Notes: generated from the letters alone by a model not told the origin. DNA of 64,000 nt from Stenotrophomonas sp. YIM B06876 (GCF_030711595.1 NZ_JAUJUJ010000012.1:1-64000); one strand, 5' to 3'. Counted from the stretch's first letter, positions 53,521 to 63,649 are shown. Numbers and translations are program-made.

Positions 53521-55821
53521 TCAGCGCGCCGCGCGCAGCAGCGCGTCCTCGACGATGGCCTGGTTGAGCACCGTCGGCAGCACCTTGGGCGACGTGCCGG
53601 GGCCATACACCACATACAGCGGCACGCCGACCGCCTTGTGCTCTTCGAGGAAGGCGCTGATCTGCGGGTCGACGTTGGTCCAGTCGCCGCGCATATACAC
53701 CGCATCGACCCGCTTGAGCGTGTCCTGGAAGGTGGCGCTGCCCAGCACGCTGCGCTCGTTGGCCTTGCAGGTCACACACCAGTCGGCGGTCATGTTGACG
53801 AACACCACGCGGTTGTCGGCGCGCAGCCGGTCCAGCATCTGCGGCGAATACAGCACCGCGCCTTCGCTGCCGCGGGCGCTGGGCGCTTCCAGCCGGGTGA
53901 CGCCCCAGGCCGGCACCAGCGCCAGCGCGACCAGCACCGCGCCGAACAGCATGCCGGGACGCTGGTTGCGCCAGCGGCTGCGCTCGAAGCACCACAGGCC
54001 CAGTGCCAGCGCGGTGGCGCCGACCAGCAGCATCGCGATCGCATCCACGCCGCGCTGCTTGCCCAGCACCCACAGCAGCCAGATGGCGGTGAGGTACATC
54101 GGGAATGCCAGCACCTGTTTGAGTGTTTCCATCCACGCGCCCGGCTTGGGCAGGCGCCTGGCCAGCGCCGGCATGAAGCCGATCAGCAGGAACGGCAGCG
54201 CCAGTCCCAGCCCCAGCCCCAGGAACACCAGCATCGCCAGTGCCGCCGGCGCGGTGAAGGCGTACGCCAGTGCCGGACCCATGAACGGGGCGATGCACGG
54301 GCTGGCGACCACGCAGGCCAGTACTCCGGTGAAGAAGTCGCCGAGCGGACCGCTGCGGCCGGCCAGCGACTGGCCGACCCCGCCCAGGTTGCCGCCCAGG
54401 GTGAACACGCCCGACAGGCTCAGGCCCACGGCGAACATCAGGTACACCAGCGCGGCGATAAACCACGGCTGTTGCAACTGGAAGCCCCACCCGGCGGCCT
54501 GGCCGGCGGCACGCAGCGCGATCACCGCCGCGCCGATGGCGGTGAACGCCACCAGCACGCCAAGGGTGTACCAGAGCGCATGGCGGCGCGCGCGTTGCCG
54601 GCTTTCGCCACTCTGCGCCACGCCCAGCACCTTCAACGACAGGATCGGCAGCACGCACGGCATCAGGTTCAGCACCAGTCCGCCCAGCAGCGCCAGCAGC
54701 AGGATTGCCGGCAACGCCGGCTCCGGTTGCGCGGCCGGCGGCCGGCTGCGTTGGCCGTTGTCGGCTGCCGCATCGGCGGCCGGGTCCGGGGGCGCGCTGC
54801 TGCGGGTGATCAGCGGCTGCGCCGGTGCCGGCAGCACTGCGCCGGTGCTCCCGCGCTTGCCACTGGGCAGTGGTGGAATGACCAGCGAAGCCACCGTGGC
54901 TTCTTCCGTCGGCGACACCGTGCCCGCCGGCAGCGCCAGCTTCACCCGGCGCGTCATCGGCGGGTAGCAGATGCCATCGGTCTGGCAGCCCTGGAAGGTG
55001 GTCACCAGGGTGACGTCGCCGCCCTCGGCCCGTTCGCGGCGCAGCGGCAGCGGCACATCGACCTGGTCGAAATACACCACCACGTTGCCGAAATGCTCAT
55101 CGCGATGCGAGCTGCCGGCGGGCCACTGCGGCTTGCCGGTGCGTATCCCGGACGCACCTTCCAGCGCGAACGAGCTGCGGTCGCGGTACAGGTAGTAGCC
55201 CGGCGCCGGCGAGAAACGCAGCAGCAGGCGGTTGCCGCCATCGGCGATCGCCTCGAAGCCGAACGCCTGGTCCGAGGGCAGCGGCAGGTTCTGGGTCGCC
55301 GCGGTACCGGGCAGGCGCAGGCCGCCGTTGTCGGTGCGCGCCAGCGGATTGAATGCCGCCGGCGCCACGCTGGCGCTGGCCATGGCCGGCGGCAGTTTCA
55401 CTTCGACCATGCGCTTCTGTGGCGGATAGCACACCCCGGCATCGGCGCAGCCCTGGTAGCGCACTTCCAGCCTCAGCGTGCCGGCAGTGGCCGCGGCGGT
55501 GCCGGGCAACACCGCGGTGAGCTGGCGGTGATAGGTTTCGACGTCGCCGAAGAATTCGTCATGTTTCTTTTCGCCGCCCGGCAGCTGCAGCGCGCCGGCC
55601 TCGAATCCGGCCTCGACCCTGGCGCTGGTGCGATGGCGGTACAGGTAGTAGCCCGGGGCGATCTGCCACTGCAGTTCGATGCGGTCGCGGCTGGGCGCCT
55701 GGACCTGGAGCGCGAATGCCTGGTCCACCGGGAGCAGGTCTTTTTCATTGACCGCCAGTGCGGGCAGGGCGGTCGACGACAACAGGCAAAGGGCCGCAAA
55801 ACGGCGCAACAGACTCTTCAA
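53521..55821 (-). CDS. dsbD: Thiol:disulfide interchange protein DsbD with doubled N-terminal domain
   Basis: DsbD carries electrons from cytosolic thioredoxin to the periplasm. The 766-residue protein is about 200 longer than E. coli DsbD because the N-terminal immunoglobulin-like alpha domain appears twice. Copy 1 lies at about 25-145 with the cysteines in YQGCADAGVCYPP, copy 2 at about 190-310 with FQGCQTDGICYPP. An eight-helix membrane domain follows with MPCVLPILSLKVLG and ACVVASPCIAPFMGP, then a C-terminal thioredoxin domain with FVNMTADWCVTCKANE. A signal peptide is present (residues 1-23). It is directly followed by the TlpA-like gene and preceded by cutA. Confidence 0.95.
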   Translation of the reverse strand: MKSLLRRFAALCLLSSTALPALAVNEKDLLPVDQAFALQVQAPSRDRIELQWQIAPGYYLYRHRTSARVEAGFEAGALQLPGGEKKHDEFFGDVETYHRQLTAVLPGTAAATAGTLRLEVRYQGCADAGVCYPPQKRMVEVKLPPAMASASVAPAAFNPLARTDNGGLRLPGTAATQNLPLPSDQAFGFEAIADGGNRLLLRFSPAPGYYLYRDRSSFALEGASGIRTGKPQWPAGSSHRDEHFGNVVVYFDQVDVPLPLRRERAEGGDVTLVTTFQGCQTDGICYPPMTRRVKLALPAGTVSPTEEATVASLVIPPLPSGKRGSTGAVLPAPAQPLITRSSAPPDPAADAAADNGQRSRPPAAQPEPALPAILLLALLGGLVLNLMPCVLPILSLKVLGVAQSGESRQRARRHALWYTLGVLVAFTAIGAAVIALRAAGQAAGWGFQLQQPWFIAALVYLMFAVGLSLSGVFTLGGNLGGVGQSLAGRSGPLGDFFTGVLACVVASPCIAPFMGPALAYAFTAPAALAMLVFLGLGLGLALPFLLIGFMPALARRLPKPGAWMETLKQVLAFPMYLTAIWLLWVLGKQRGVDAIAMLLVGATALALGLWCFERSRWRNQRPGMLFGAVLVALALVPAWGVTRLEAPSARGSEGAVLYSPQMLDRLRADNRVVFVNMTADWCVTCKANERSVLGSATFQDTLKRVDAVYMRGDWTNVDPQISAFLEEHKAVGVPLYVVYGPGTSPKVLPTVLNQAIVEDALLRAAR

Positions 55822-56145
55822 TCAGGCTTCCTCGCGGGTTTGCACCCGTATCCAGTCCAGGTAGTCCGGCAAGCCGGCACTGGGGGAGATCGCCAGGATC
55901 TCCGGCAGGTCATAAGGGTGCTCGCGCCGGATCAGGGCACTGAGCGCGTCAAGGCGCGCTGCGGTGGTCTTGATCAGCAGTTGCACTTCGCTGGCCTGTT
56001 CGACCCGCCCTTCCCAGCGATACACAGACTGCATCGCGGGCAAAAGGTTCACGCAGGCCGCCAGCCGCCGCTCGACCAGGAGGCTGGCCAAGGCATGCGC
56101 GCTGTCGATATCCGGGCAGGTACAGAAAACAAGTCTCACATCCAT
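55822..56145 (-). CDS. cutA: CutA divalent-ion tolerance protein
   Basis: CutA is a small trimeric protein of the ferredoxin-like fold, linked to copper and divalent-metal tolerance; its biochemical role is unsettled. The 107-residue protein begins LVFCTCPDIDSAHALASLLVERRLAACVNLLPAMQSVYRWEGRV and contains EVQLLIKT and HPYDLPEILAI. The ATG at 56145 fits; longer open frames have no support. It is immediately before dsbD, the two stop and start codons touching. Confidence 0.93.
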   Translation of the reverse strand: MDVRLVFCTCPDIDSAHALASLLVERRLAACVNLLPAMQSVYRWEGRVEQASEVQLLIKTTAARLDALSALIRREHPYDLPEILAISPSAGLPDYLDWIRVQTREEA

Positions 56146-56313
56146 GCCCGGTATTGTCGCAGAAGCGCCGTGGCCCCTTGCGCGGCGCCGGCGCCGATCG
56201 CGGCATCGGCTGGCCGGACTGGCCACGGCACGGGGGTCCATTTGCTGTGCCTGGCGCCGGCGGGCCGCAGCGGTGCGCGGCGGGTTGGCGCGGCGCGCTT
56301 TTTTGCTGTCCCC

Positions 56314-56341
56314 CTTGAAAGCCAGTGGCAGGGCCCCATCT
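56314..56341 (+). promoter_or_regulatory. Sigma-32 (heat-shock) promoter of groESL
   Basis: The -35 element CTTGAAA (56314-56320) preceded by CCC, and the -10 element CCCCATCT (56334-56341), match the sigma-32 consensus with a 13-base spacer. Transcription should begin near 56348 and give a leader of about 105 bases before groES. I found no CIRCE inverted repeat (HrcA site) in the region, so control by sigma-32 alone is indicated. Confidence 0.85.
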
Positions 56342-56350
56342 CGGTGCCGA

Positions 56351-56371
56351 GCCCGCTTGTCGGGCCTTTTT
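56351..56371 (+). other. Hairpin with T-run in the groES leader
   Basis: GCCCG (56351-56355), a five-base loop and CGGGC (56361-56365) are followed by C and five T. It has the shape of a small intrinsic terminator, placed right after the sigma-32 start site and before groES. It may be a 5' stabilising hairpin, a weak attenuator or an RNA thermometer part. Confidence 0.45.
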
Positions 56372-56453
56372 ACGCGTGATGCCTGAACCGCTTGCACAGG
56401 GCCGGGCCATCACCGGCCTTTTCCAGACCAATCAATAACTTAAGAGGTCTCTC

Positions 56454-56741
56454 ATGAACATCAAGCCGCTGCACGACCGCGTTGTGGTCAAGCCGATCGA
56501 AGCCGACGAAATTTCCGCCGGTGGCATCGTGATCCCGGATTCGGCCAAGGAAAAGTCCACCAAGGGCGAAATCGTCGCCGTGGGCCCGGGCAAGCCGCTG
56601 GACAACGGCACGGTACGTGCGCCGTCGCTGAAGGTCGGTGACAAGGTCATCTACGGCCAGTACGCCGGCAGCAGCTACAAGGCTGAAGGCGTCGAGTACA
56701 AGGTGCTGCGCGAAGACGACATCCTCGCCATCGTTGGCTGA
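56454..56741 (+). CDS. groES: Co-chaperonin GroES
   Basis: GroES caps the GroEL cylinder. The 95-residue protein has the start [28 protein letters not shown], which contains the mobile loop, and the C-terminal [21 protein letters not shown] lies in front of the ATG. GroEL follows 84 bases later; both are expressed from the heat-shock promoter. Confidence 0.99.
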   Translation: MNIKPLHDRVVVKPIEADEISAGGIVIPDSAKEKSTKGEIVAVGPGKPLDNGTVRAPSLKVGDKVIYGQYAGSSYKAEGVEYKVLREDDILAIVG

Positions 56742-56768
56742 GCAACCGCGCAACCTGTTCAATCCTAG

Positions 56769-58472
<1,704 letters not shown>

Positions 58473-58506
58473 TCCAGCCCCTCGCAAGCTGCTGTATGCG
58501 ACACGG

Positions 58507-58534
58507 AAAACCCCGCCGCGAGGCGGGGTTTTTC
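58507..58534. terminator. Terminator of groESL
   Basis: An 11-bp stem (AAAACCCCGCC 58507-58517 with GGCGGGGTTTT 58522-58532) and a GCGA loop followed by more T residues forms an intrinsic terminator 34 bases after groEL. Because of the A-run at the left end it can also end trxC transcription from the opposite side. Confidence 0.92.
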
Positions 58535-58570
58535 TTTGTCCGGAGCATCGCTGCGCTACCGCCCCGCATT

Positions 58571-59017
58571 TCAACGTGGCAGGTGCTGGCGCGCCCACTG
58601 CACGATTGCCGTAACCGGCATCGCCCCGGACTGGCGGGCCAGTTCACGCCCGCGCTGGAGCAGCACCAGCGTCGGGATGCTGCGGATGGCAAAGCGCGCC
58701 GCGAGCGCGGACTCCGCTTCGGTGTCGAGCTTGCCCAGCCGGAGCGCCGGCTCCAGTTGTGCGGCGGCCTGGGCAAACGCCGGCGCCATCTGCAGGCACG
58801 GGCCGCACCAGCCGGCCCAGAAATCGACCAGCAGCGGGATATCCGAGCGGCTGGCATGCGCGTCGAAATTGCCGGCATCCAGCGTCAGCGGTGCCCCGTT
58901 GAAAAGGGGGCGGTGGCAGCGGCCGCAGCCGGGTTGCTGGTCCAGCCGCGCCGCCGGCAGCCGGTTGACGGCATGGCAGGACGGACAGGCCAGATGCAGT
59001 GGCGACGCAGCGTTCAT
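58571..59017 (-). CDS. trxC: Thioredoxin 2 with zinc-binding N-terminus
   Basis: TrxC is a cytosolic thioredoxin of oxidative stress defence. The 148-residue protein starts with a zinc-binding domain having two CxxC pairs (Cys11/14 in LACPSCHAV and Cys31/34 in GCGRCHRP) and then the thioredoxin fold with active-site Cys71 and Cys74 (WAGWCGPCLQMAP). This N-terminal zinc domain distinguishes it from TrxA. It is convergent with groEL. Confidence 0.95.
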   Translation of the reverse strand: MNAASPLHLACPSCHAVNRLPAARLDQQPGCGRCHRPLFNGAPLTLDAGNFDAHASRSDIPLLVDFWAGWCGPCLQMAPAFAQAAAQLEPALRLGKLDTEAESALAARFAIRSIPTLVLLQRGRELARQSGAMPVTAIVQWARQHLPR

Positions 59018-59291
59018 GCAGGTGTCTCGATGGGGAATCTGCGACCCAAGATACGCCGCGCTGGCGGGCTTTTCAGCGCCGCCGCTGCCCTGCCGTGGCC
59101 TCCCCGCCTCCACAGGCAGCGCTTGGCCAGGCCGGCCGCAACGGCGCCGCAGGCGCGGCTTGCAGCGCCTGCAGGCGGCAGCGCAAGGCACAGGCGGGCG
59201 CGACGTTCCACCATCAAGAAGTCCTGGCCGCCGCCGCTACCGGATCGGGCCGCACGGCCTGCTTTCCTCAAACCCTCACGGAAGTGTCTGC

Positions 59292-59957
59292 ATGTTCAAC
59301 CCTGCTCTGCTCGCCCTGGCGCTCGCGCTGCCTGCCACTGTGTTGGCTCCGTCCGCGATGGCGGCCGCCTTCGATGACCTCAGTGTCGGCGTCGGCGTTT
59401 CCACCCTGGGCTATGGCGTCGATCTGAATTCGCAGTTCAGTGAGCGTTTCTCCGCCAGCGCCGGCTACAACGCTTTCAGCATCGGTGGCGACGAAGACAC
59501 CGATGACGTCCGCTACCAGGGGGATCTGAAGTTCAACAACGCCACCGTGAAGCTCAGCTGGCACCCGCTGGCCGGCGGCTTCCAGGTGTCGGCCGGTGTG
59601 GTGGTTGGCGACATCCGCGCGGCCGTCACCGGTTCGCCGCGTGCCGGGGGTGTCTACGAATTCAACGGGGTGCAGTACACCGCCGCCGATGTCGGCCAGC
59701 TGCGCGGCCGGGTGGAAATCAAGGACACGGTGGCGCCGTATCTGGGGCTGGGCTACCGCTCGCGCGGTGCGGGCCTGGGCTTCTTTGCCGAGATCGGGGT
59801 GATCTCGGCCAAGACCGCGGTGCAGCTGTCGGCCACCGGTCTGGCGGCCGATCCGCAGTTCCAGCAGAACCTGGAACAGGAGCGTCGCCAGCTGCAGGAC
59901 AAGGCCGATCTGAGCCTGTATCCGGTACTGGGGATGGGCCTGACCTACCGTTTCTGA
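59292..59957 (+). CDS. Outer-membrane beta-barrel protein
   Basis: The 221-residue protein has a signal peptide (about 1-24, ending SAMA-A) and alternating hydrophobic strands with a final aromatic residue (YPVLGMGLTYRF), as for outer-membrane barrels. It has an eight-strand size, perhaps related to OmpW or a porin-like protein. The charged segment near residues 185-205 (QQNLEQERRQLQDKAD) is a helix-like insertion. A non-coding interval of 274 bases separates it from trxC. No substrate is known. Confidence 0.78.
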   Translation: MFNPALLALALALPATVLAPSAMAAAFDDLSVGVGVSTLGYGVDLNSQFSERFSASAGYNAFSIGGDEDTDDVRYQGDLKFNNATVKLSWHPLAGGFQVSAGVVVGDIRAAVTGSPRAGGVYEFNGVQYTAADVGQLRGRVEIKDTVAPYLGLGYRSRGAGLGFFAEIGVISAKTAVQLSATGLAADPQFQQNLEQERRQLQDKADLSLYPVLGMGLTYRF

Positions 59958-60042
59958 TCGGGGTTTTCCAGCATCCGCGGCGATGGCACGTTGCAGCTGA
60001 AACTGTCGCACTGCACAAAAAACCGTGTTATCAATGCCACCC

Positions 60043-60123
60043 ATGAACGCAGCACGCACCGGCTTTTACTTCTGGTATTACTTTCCCAAGCCGCCGGCGG
60101 AGGAAGGACTGCGTTCACCCTGA
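60043..60123 (+). CDS. Leader peptide of the aroG attenuator (26 codons, aromatic-rich)
   Basis: A short frame beginning at ATG 60043 (or in frame at ATG 60034) encodes 26 residues with the run Phe-Tyr-Phe-Trp-Tyr-Tyr-Phe at positions 8-14. Seven aromatic codons in a row, including all three aromatic amino acids, are far beyond chance in this GC-rich DNA. It ends 23 bases before the base of a strong intrinsic terminator and 102 before aroG, the gene for the first step of aromatic amino acid synthesis. This is the classical layout of ribosome-mediated attenuation: stalling at the aromatic codons when charged tRNA is scarce should favour antitermination. No strong ribosome-binding site is visible before it, a reservation. 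Confidence 0.85.
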   Translation: MNAARTGFYFWYYFPKPPAEEGLRSP

Positions 60124-60146
60124 AGAAAATTTCAGATGCATTCCCG

Positions 60147-60178
60147 AAAAGCCGCCAGCGCAAACTGGCGGCTTTTTT
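60147..60178 (+). terminator. Attenuator terminator in the aroG leader
   Basis: A 12-bp stem (AAAAGCCGCCAG 60147-60158 with CTGGCGGCTTTT 60165-60176), a six-base loop and six T in a row form an intrinsic terminator between the leader peptide and aroG. The CCGCC (60152-60156) of its left arm can alternatively pair with GGCGG (60096-60100) in the leader peptide coding region, a candidate antiterminator. CTTTCC (60081-60086) can pair with GGAAGG (60102-60107), G-U allowed, in the resting leader, covering that GGCGG. Confidence 0.85.
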
Positions 60179-60225
60179 GCTGCCGCCCACTGCCTGGGGC
60201 AAACCCTGAAACTGGAGAAGCCCGC

Positions 60226-61299
60226 ATGCCCCCGCATACCGATGATCTGCGTATCCGCAAGATCGAACCGCTGGTTCCGCCGTCACAGCTGCAATCGATG
60301 CTCCCTTGCGACGAGCAGGCCTCGGCTGTCGTGTCCGCCTCGCGCGCGGCGCTGCACGGCATCCTGCATGGCCACGACGACCGTCTGGCCGTGGTGATCG
60401 GCCCGTGTTCAATCCACGACCCGGTGGCGGCGATGGAATACGCCCAACGCCTGCGCCCGCTGCGCGCTGCGTTGGCCGGCGAGCTGGAAATCGTCATGCG
60501 CGTGTATTTCGAAAAGCCGCGCACGACGGTGGGCTGGAAGGGGCTGATCAACGATCCGGACCTGGATGGCAGCTTCAACATCAACAAGGGCCTGCGCCTG
60601 GCGCGCGGGCTGCTGCGCGATATCAACATGCTTGGACTGCCGGCCGGGGTGGAATTCCTCGACCTCATCTCGCCGCAGTACATCGCCGACCTGGTGGCGT
60701 GGGGCGCGATTGGCGCACGCACCACCGAAAGCCAGATCCACCGTGAACTGGCCTCCGGGCTTTCCTGCCCGGTCGGTTTCAAGAACGGCACCGGCGGTGA
60801 CATCAAGATCGCGGTCGATGCGGTCGGCGCGGCCTCGCATCCGCATCATTTCCTGGCGGTGACCAAGGAGGGACAGACCGCCGTGGCCGCCACCGCCGGC
60901 AATCCGGATTGCCATGTGATCCTGCGCGGCGGGAACACCCCGAACTACGATGCGGCCAGTATCGAGGCGGCCAGCCAGGTGCTGCGCAACTCCGGCCTGG
61001 CGCCGCGGCTGATGGTCGATGCCAGCCACGCCAACAGCAGCAAGAACCCGGAGAACCAGCCGCAGGTGATCGAAGACATCGCCGCGCAGCTGGAGGCCGG
61101 CGAGCAGCGCATTGTCGGGGTGATGGTGGAAAGCCATCTGGTGGCCGGGCGCCAGGACCTGGTCGAAGGCCAGCCGTTGACCTACGGCCAGAGCATCACC
61201 GATGGCTGCCTCGGCTGGGAGGCGTCGGTGCAGGGGCTGGAGCGGCTGGCCGAAGCGGTGCGGGCGCGGCGGCGGGCGCAACTGGAAGCCGCCGCATGA
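60226..61299 (+). CDS. aroG: 3-deoxy-7-phosphoheptulonate (DAHP) synthase
   Basis: AroG condenses phosphoenolpyruvate and erythrose-4-phosphate to DAHP, the entry step to aromatic compounds. The 357-residue type I alpha enzyme has the start [13 protein letters not shown], the phosphate-binding [52 protein letters not shown] and the metal site [14 protein letters not shown]. The isoform cannot be assigned with certainty; feedback by Phe, Tyr or Trp is expected. GGAG precedes ATG 60226. Expression is probably controlled by the attenuator upstream. It overlaps the GIY-YIG gene by four bases. Confidence 0.95.
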   Translation: MPPHTDDLRIRKIEPLVPPSQLQSMLPCDEQASAVVSASRAALHGILHGHDDRLAVVIGPCSIHDPVAAMEYAQRLRPLRAALAGELEIVMRVYFEKPRTTVGWKGLINDPDLDGSFNINKGLRLARGLLRDINMLGLPAGVEFLDLISPQYIADLVAWGAIGARTTESQIHRELASGLSCPVGFKNGTGGDIKIAVDAVGAASHPHHFLAVTKEGQTAVAATAGNPDCHVILRGGNTPNYDAASIEAASQVLRNSGLAPRLMVDASHANSSKNPENQPQVIEDIAAQLEAGEQRIVGVMVESHLVAGRQDLVEGQPLTYGQSITDGCLGWEASVQGLERLAEAVRARRRAQLEAAA

Positions 61300-61643
61300 G
61301 CCGTTGCGTGACGGCGTTGTCGCCGCCACGGCAAGCGTGCGATCACGCGGCGGTGACGGGCGCGGCAGCAGCCGAACGCTGGTGCCTGTACCTGCTCGAG
61401 TGCCGCAACGGCAGCTATTACACGGGGATCACCAACGATCTGCCGGCGCGCTTCCTGGCCCACAGCCAGGGGCGCGGCGCGCGTTACACCCGCGCCAATC
61501 CGCCGGTCCGGATACTGGCCTTCCGCCCGTATCCGGATCGCGCCAGCGCCTCGCGGGCCGAGTGGCAGCTCAAGCAGCTGCCACGCGCGCGCAAGCTGGC
61601 ATGGCTGCAACAAGCAGACGATCACGCTGTGGCCCGGCGGTGA
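61296..61643 (+). CDS. GIY-YIG nuclease-family protein
   Basis: The 115-residue protein carries a single GIY-YIG-like domain: [44 protein letters not shown], matching the YhbQ/UPF0213 type of stand-alone small domain. Its ATG overlaps the TGA of aroG (ATGA), so it is co-translated. A link to DNA maintenance is known for the superfamily, but the role of small stand-alone members is unclear. It has no obvious link to aromatic synthesis. Confidence 0.85.
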   Translation: MSRCVTALSPPRQACDHAAVTGAAAAERWCLYLLECRNGSYYTGITNDLPARFLAHSQGRGARYTRANPPVRILAFRPYPDRASASRAEWQLKQLPRARKLAWLQQADDHAVARR

Positions 61644-61709
61644 CCGCGCTGGCGCCCGGCGTCCGCGGCAACCCGCCCGCTTAGTGCTGATCCGCATGCG
61701 ACCGGTGCC

Positions 61710-61745
61710 GGTGCATGCACCTGTCGTGAAGCTGGTGCATGCACC
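61710..61745. repeat. Two identical 12-bp palindromes, 24 bp apart
   Basis: GGTGCATGCACC is perfectly self-complementary and occurs at 61710-61721 and again at 61734-61745, centres 24 bases apart. Both lie in the short interval between two convergent genes, so they do not fit a promoter operator. They may be protein binding sites or part of a repeat element. Confidence 0.6.
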
Positions 61746-61790
61746 CCGGAAGATCGTGATGCGGCTTGCAATCCCGGCCGGTCGCCCAAC

Positions 61791-61820
61791 GCACCCGCCC
61801 GGCGTCGGCCGGGCGGGTGC
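61791..61820. terminator. Strong hairpin between convergent genes
   Basis: A 13-bp perfect stem (61791-61803 with 61808-61820) and a four-base loop lies between the GIY-YIG gene and the CoA-transferase gene. It is followed by TGTTGCG rather than a T-run. It is probably a bidirectional terminator of the weak-U type. Confidence 0.6.
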
Positions 61821-61843
61821 TGTTGCGCAGGCGGGTTCCCTAA

Positions 61844-63358
61844 TCAGGCTTTCATGCTGCCGCTGTCGAGCCAGCGCTGGTGCCAGGACAGCGCTTCGGG
61901 CAGCAGGTGCGGGGTGTGCTTGCCGTAGCTGTCGCGACTGGCGCGGTCGAAGTAATCGTTGAGCTGGTCGCGGAAATCCGGATGCGCGCAGTTGTCGATC
62001 AGCACGCGCGCGCGCCTGCGCGGTGGCAGCCCGCGCAGGTCGGCCAGGCCCTGTTCGGTGACGATGATCGAGACATCGTGCTCGGTGTGGTCGACATGGC
62101 TGACCATCGGCACGATCGCCGAGATGGTGCCGTTCTTGGCGGTGGACGGGCTCAGGAACGTGGACAAAAAGCCGTTGCGGGCGAAGTCGCCGGAGCCGCC
62201 GATGCCATTCATGATGCGGCTGCCCATGATGTGGGTCGAATTGACGTTGCCGTAGATATCGACCTCGATCATGCCGTTCATGCCGATGCAACCGAGGCGC
62301 CGCACCAGTTCCGGATGGTTGGAGATCTCCTGGGTGCGCATGATGATGCGCTCGCGGTAGAAATCGATATCGCGCTTGAACTCCTCGTTGGCTTCCGGGC
62401 TCAGCGCAAAACCGGTGCACGAGGCGTAGCCGAGCACGCCGGATTTGAGCAGGTCCAGCATGCCGTCCTGGATCACCTCGGTGAAGGCGCTCAGATCCCG
62501 GAAGCCGCTCTTGGCCAGTCCGGCCAATACCGCATTGGGAATGTTGCCCACGCCCGACTGCAGCGGCAGCAGGTTGGCCGGCAACCGGCCCTTGGCCACT
62601 TCGTGCTTGAGGAAGTCGATCAGATGCGCGGCGATCAGCTCGCTGTTGCGGTCGATCGGATTGAACGGGCTGTTGCGGTCCGGGCTGTTGGTGCGCACCA
62701 CGGCGACGATCTTGTCCGGGTCGCAGCGCAGCGCGGTCTCGCCGATGCGGTCGTTGCCGTTGACCAGCGGAATCGGCTTGCGGTGCGGCGGCAGCGCGGT
62801 GCCGTAATAGATGTCGTGCATGCCGTCCACGCCGGCCGGCTGCCACTCGTTGACCTCGATGATCACCTTGCTGGCCAGGTCCAGCCAGGTCTTGTTGTTG
62901 CCGACCGAGGTGGAAGGCACCAGCGCGCCGTCTTCGCGGATGGCCGAAACCTCGATCACCGCGGTATCGATCGCACCATAGAAGCCGAACCAGACGTGCT
63001 GGGCGACATGGCTGAGATGGATGTCGATGTAGTCCAGCTTGCCTTCGTTGATCCGCTTGCGGGTATCCGGGTCACTCTGGAACGGCATGCGCATGGCGAT
63101 GCCGTCGGCCTTGGCCAGCGCGCCATCCAGTTCCGGGGCGGTCGAGGCGCCGGTCAGCAGCTTGATCTGGAACGGCAGGCCCTGGGCATGGACCTGTTCG
63201 ATGCGCTGGGCCAGTGCCATCGGCACCGCCTTGGGGTAGCCGGAACCGGTGAAACCACTCATGGCGACCGTTTCGCCCGGCTGGATCAGTGCGGCAGCGG
63301 CCTCGGCAGAGACCACGCGGTCACGCAACCGCGTGTCGAGAATGCGTTCAACAGACAT
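61844..63358 (-). CDS. Acetyl-CoA hydrolase/transferase family protein (probable succinate-CoA:acetate CoA-transferase)
   Basis: The 504-residue protein has the two-domain fold of family I CoA-transferases. It contains [19 protein letters not shown] in the start, [22 protein letters not shown], and [17 protein letters not shown] with an acidic residue near the middle, where the family has its catalytic Glu; later [21 protein letters not shown] and [13 protein letters not shown]. The close relatives are succinate-CoA:acetate CoA-transferases (AarC/ScpC-like), which detoxify acetate and feed the citric acid cycle. The ATG at 63358 is preferred to longer frames. It stands alone. Confidence 0.9.
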   Translation of the reverse strand: MSVERILDTRLRDRVVSAEAAAALIQPGETVAMSGFTGSGYPKAVPMALAQRIEQVHAQGLPFQIKLLTGASTAPELDGALAKADGIAMRMPFQSDPDTRKRINEGKLDYIDIHLSHVAQHVWFGFYGAIDTAVIEVSAIREDGALVPSTSVGNNKTWLDLASKVIIEVNEWQPAGVDGMHDIYYGTALPPHRKPIPLVNGNDRIGETALRCDPDKIVAVVRTNSPDRNSPFNPIDRNSELIAAHLIDFLKHEVAKGRLPANLLPLQSGVGNIPNAVLAGLAKSGFRDLSAFTEVIQDGMLDLLKSGVLGYASCTGFALSPEANEEFKRDIDFYRERIIMRTQEISNHPELVRRLGCIGMNGMIEVDIYGNVNSTHIMGSRIMNGIGGSGDFARNGFLSTFLSPSTAKNGTISAIVPMVSHVDHTEHDVSIIVTEQGLADLRGLPPRRRARVLIDNCAHPDFRDQLNDYFDRASRDSYGKHTPHLLPEALSWHQRWLDSGSMKA

Positions 63359-63549
63359 GATGACCAGTTTTTTGCGGGGGTATCGGCGGATTATCGCGGA
63401 TCGGGGCAGGGCGTGTGGTCCGACCTTGGTGGGATGGCGCTGGCCGCGGCGGCTTCTGTACTGGCGGGTATTGTTTTGCAGTGCAGCGTGCAAGTTTTTC
63501 GTGAAGCCCGCAGGATCGCCACGCATCCCGACGTGGGGGAGGGAGCAAG

Positions 63550-63585
63550 GCCCGCTGGCAGTCCGCTGCCAGCGGGCTTTTTTTT
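63550..63585 (+). terminator. Strong intrinsic terminator upstream of glnE
   Basis: A perfect 12-bp stem (GCCCGCTGGCAG 63550-63561 with CTGCCAGCGGGC 63566-63577), TCCG loop and eight T form one of the clearest terminators of the window on the plus strand. No plus-strand gene ends before it: the interval 63359-63549 is non-coding, beside a divergent gene. It may end a small RNA or act as a glnE attenuator. Confidence 0.85.
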
Positions 63586-63649
63586 GTCTGCAATTCCAGC
63601 CCGGCACCGGAGGTGCCCGCGGCCGCGGCCGGGATGCCAGAATCGCGGC

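Noticed and set aside
53203..56379. A frame of over 1000 codons on the plus strand opposite dsbD and cutA
   Set aside because: It covers clear minus-strand genes and has shadow-type composition, with no start signal.
56146..56453. CIRCE element for HrcA control of groESL
   Set aside because: No TTAGCACTC/GAGTGCTAA inverted repeat was found; the sigma-32 promoter explains heat induction.
59958..60042. Promoter of the aroG leader
   Set aside because: Candidates such as TTGCAG at 59991 or TGTTAT at 60026 lack a convincing partner at the right distance, so no promoter is claimed.
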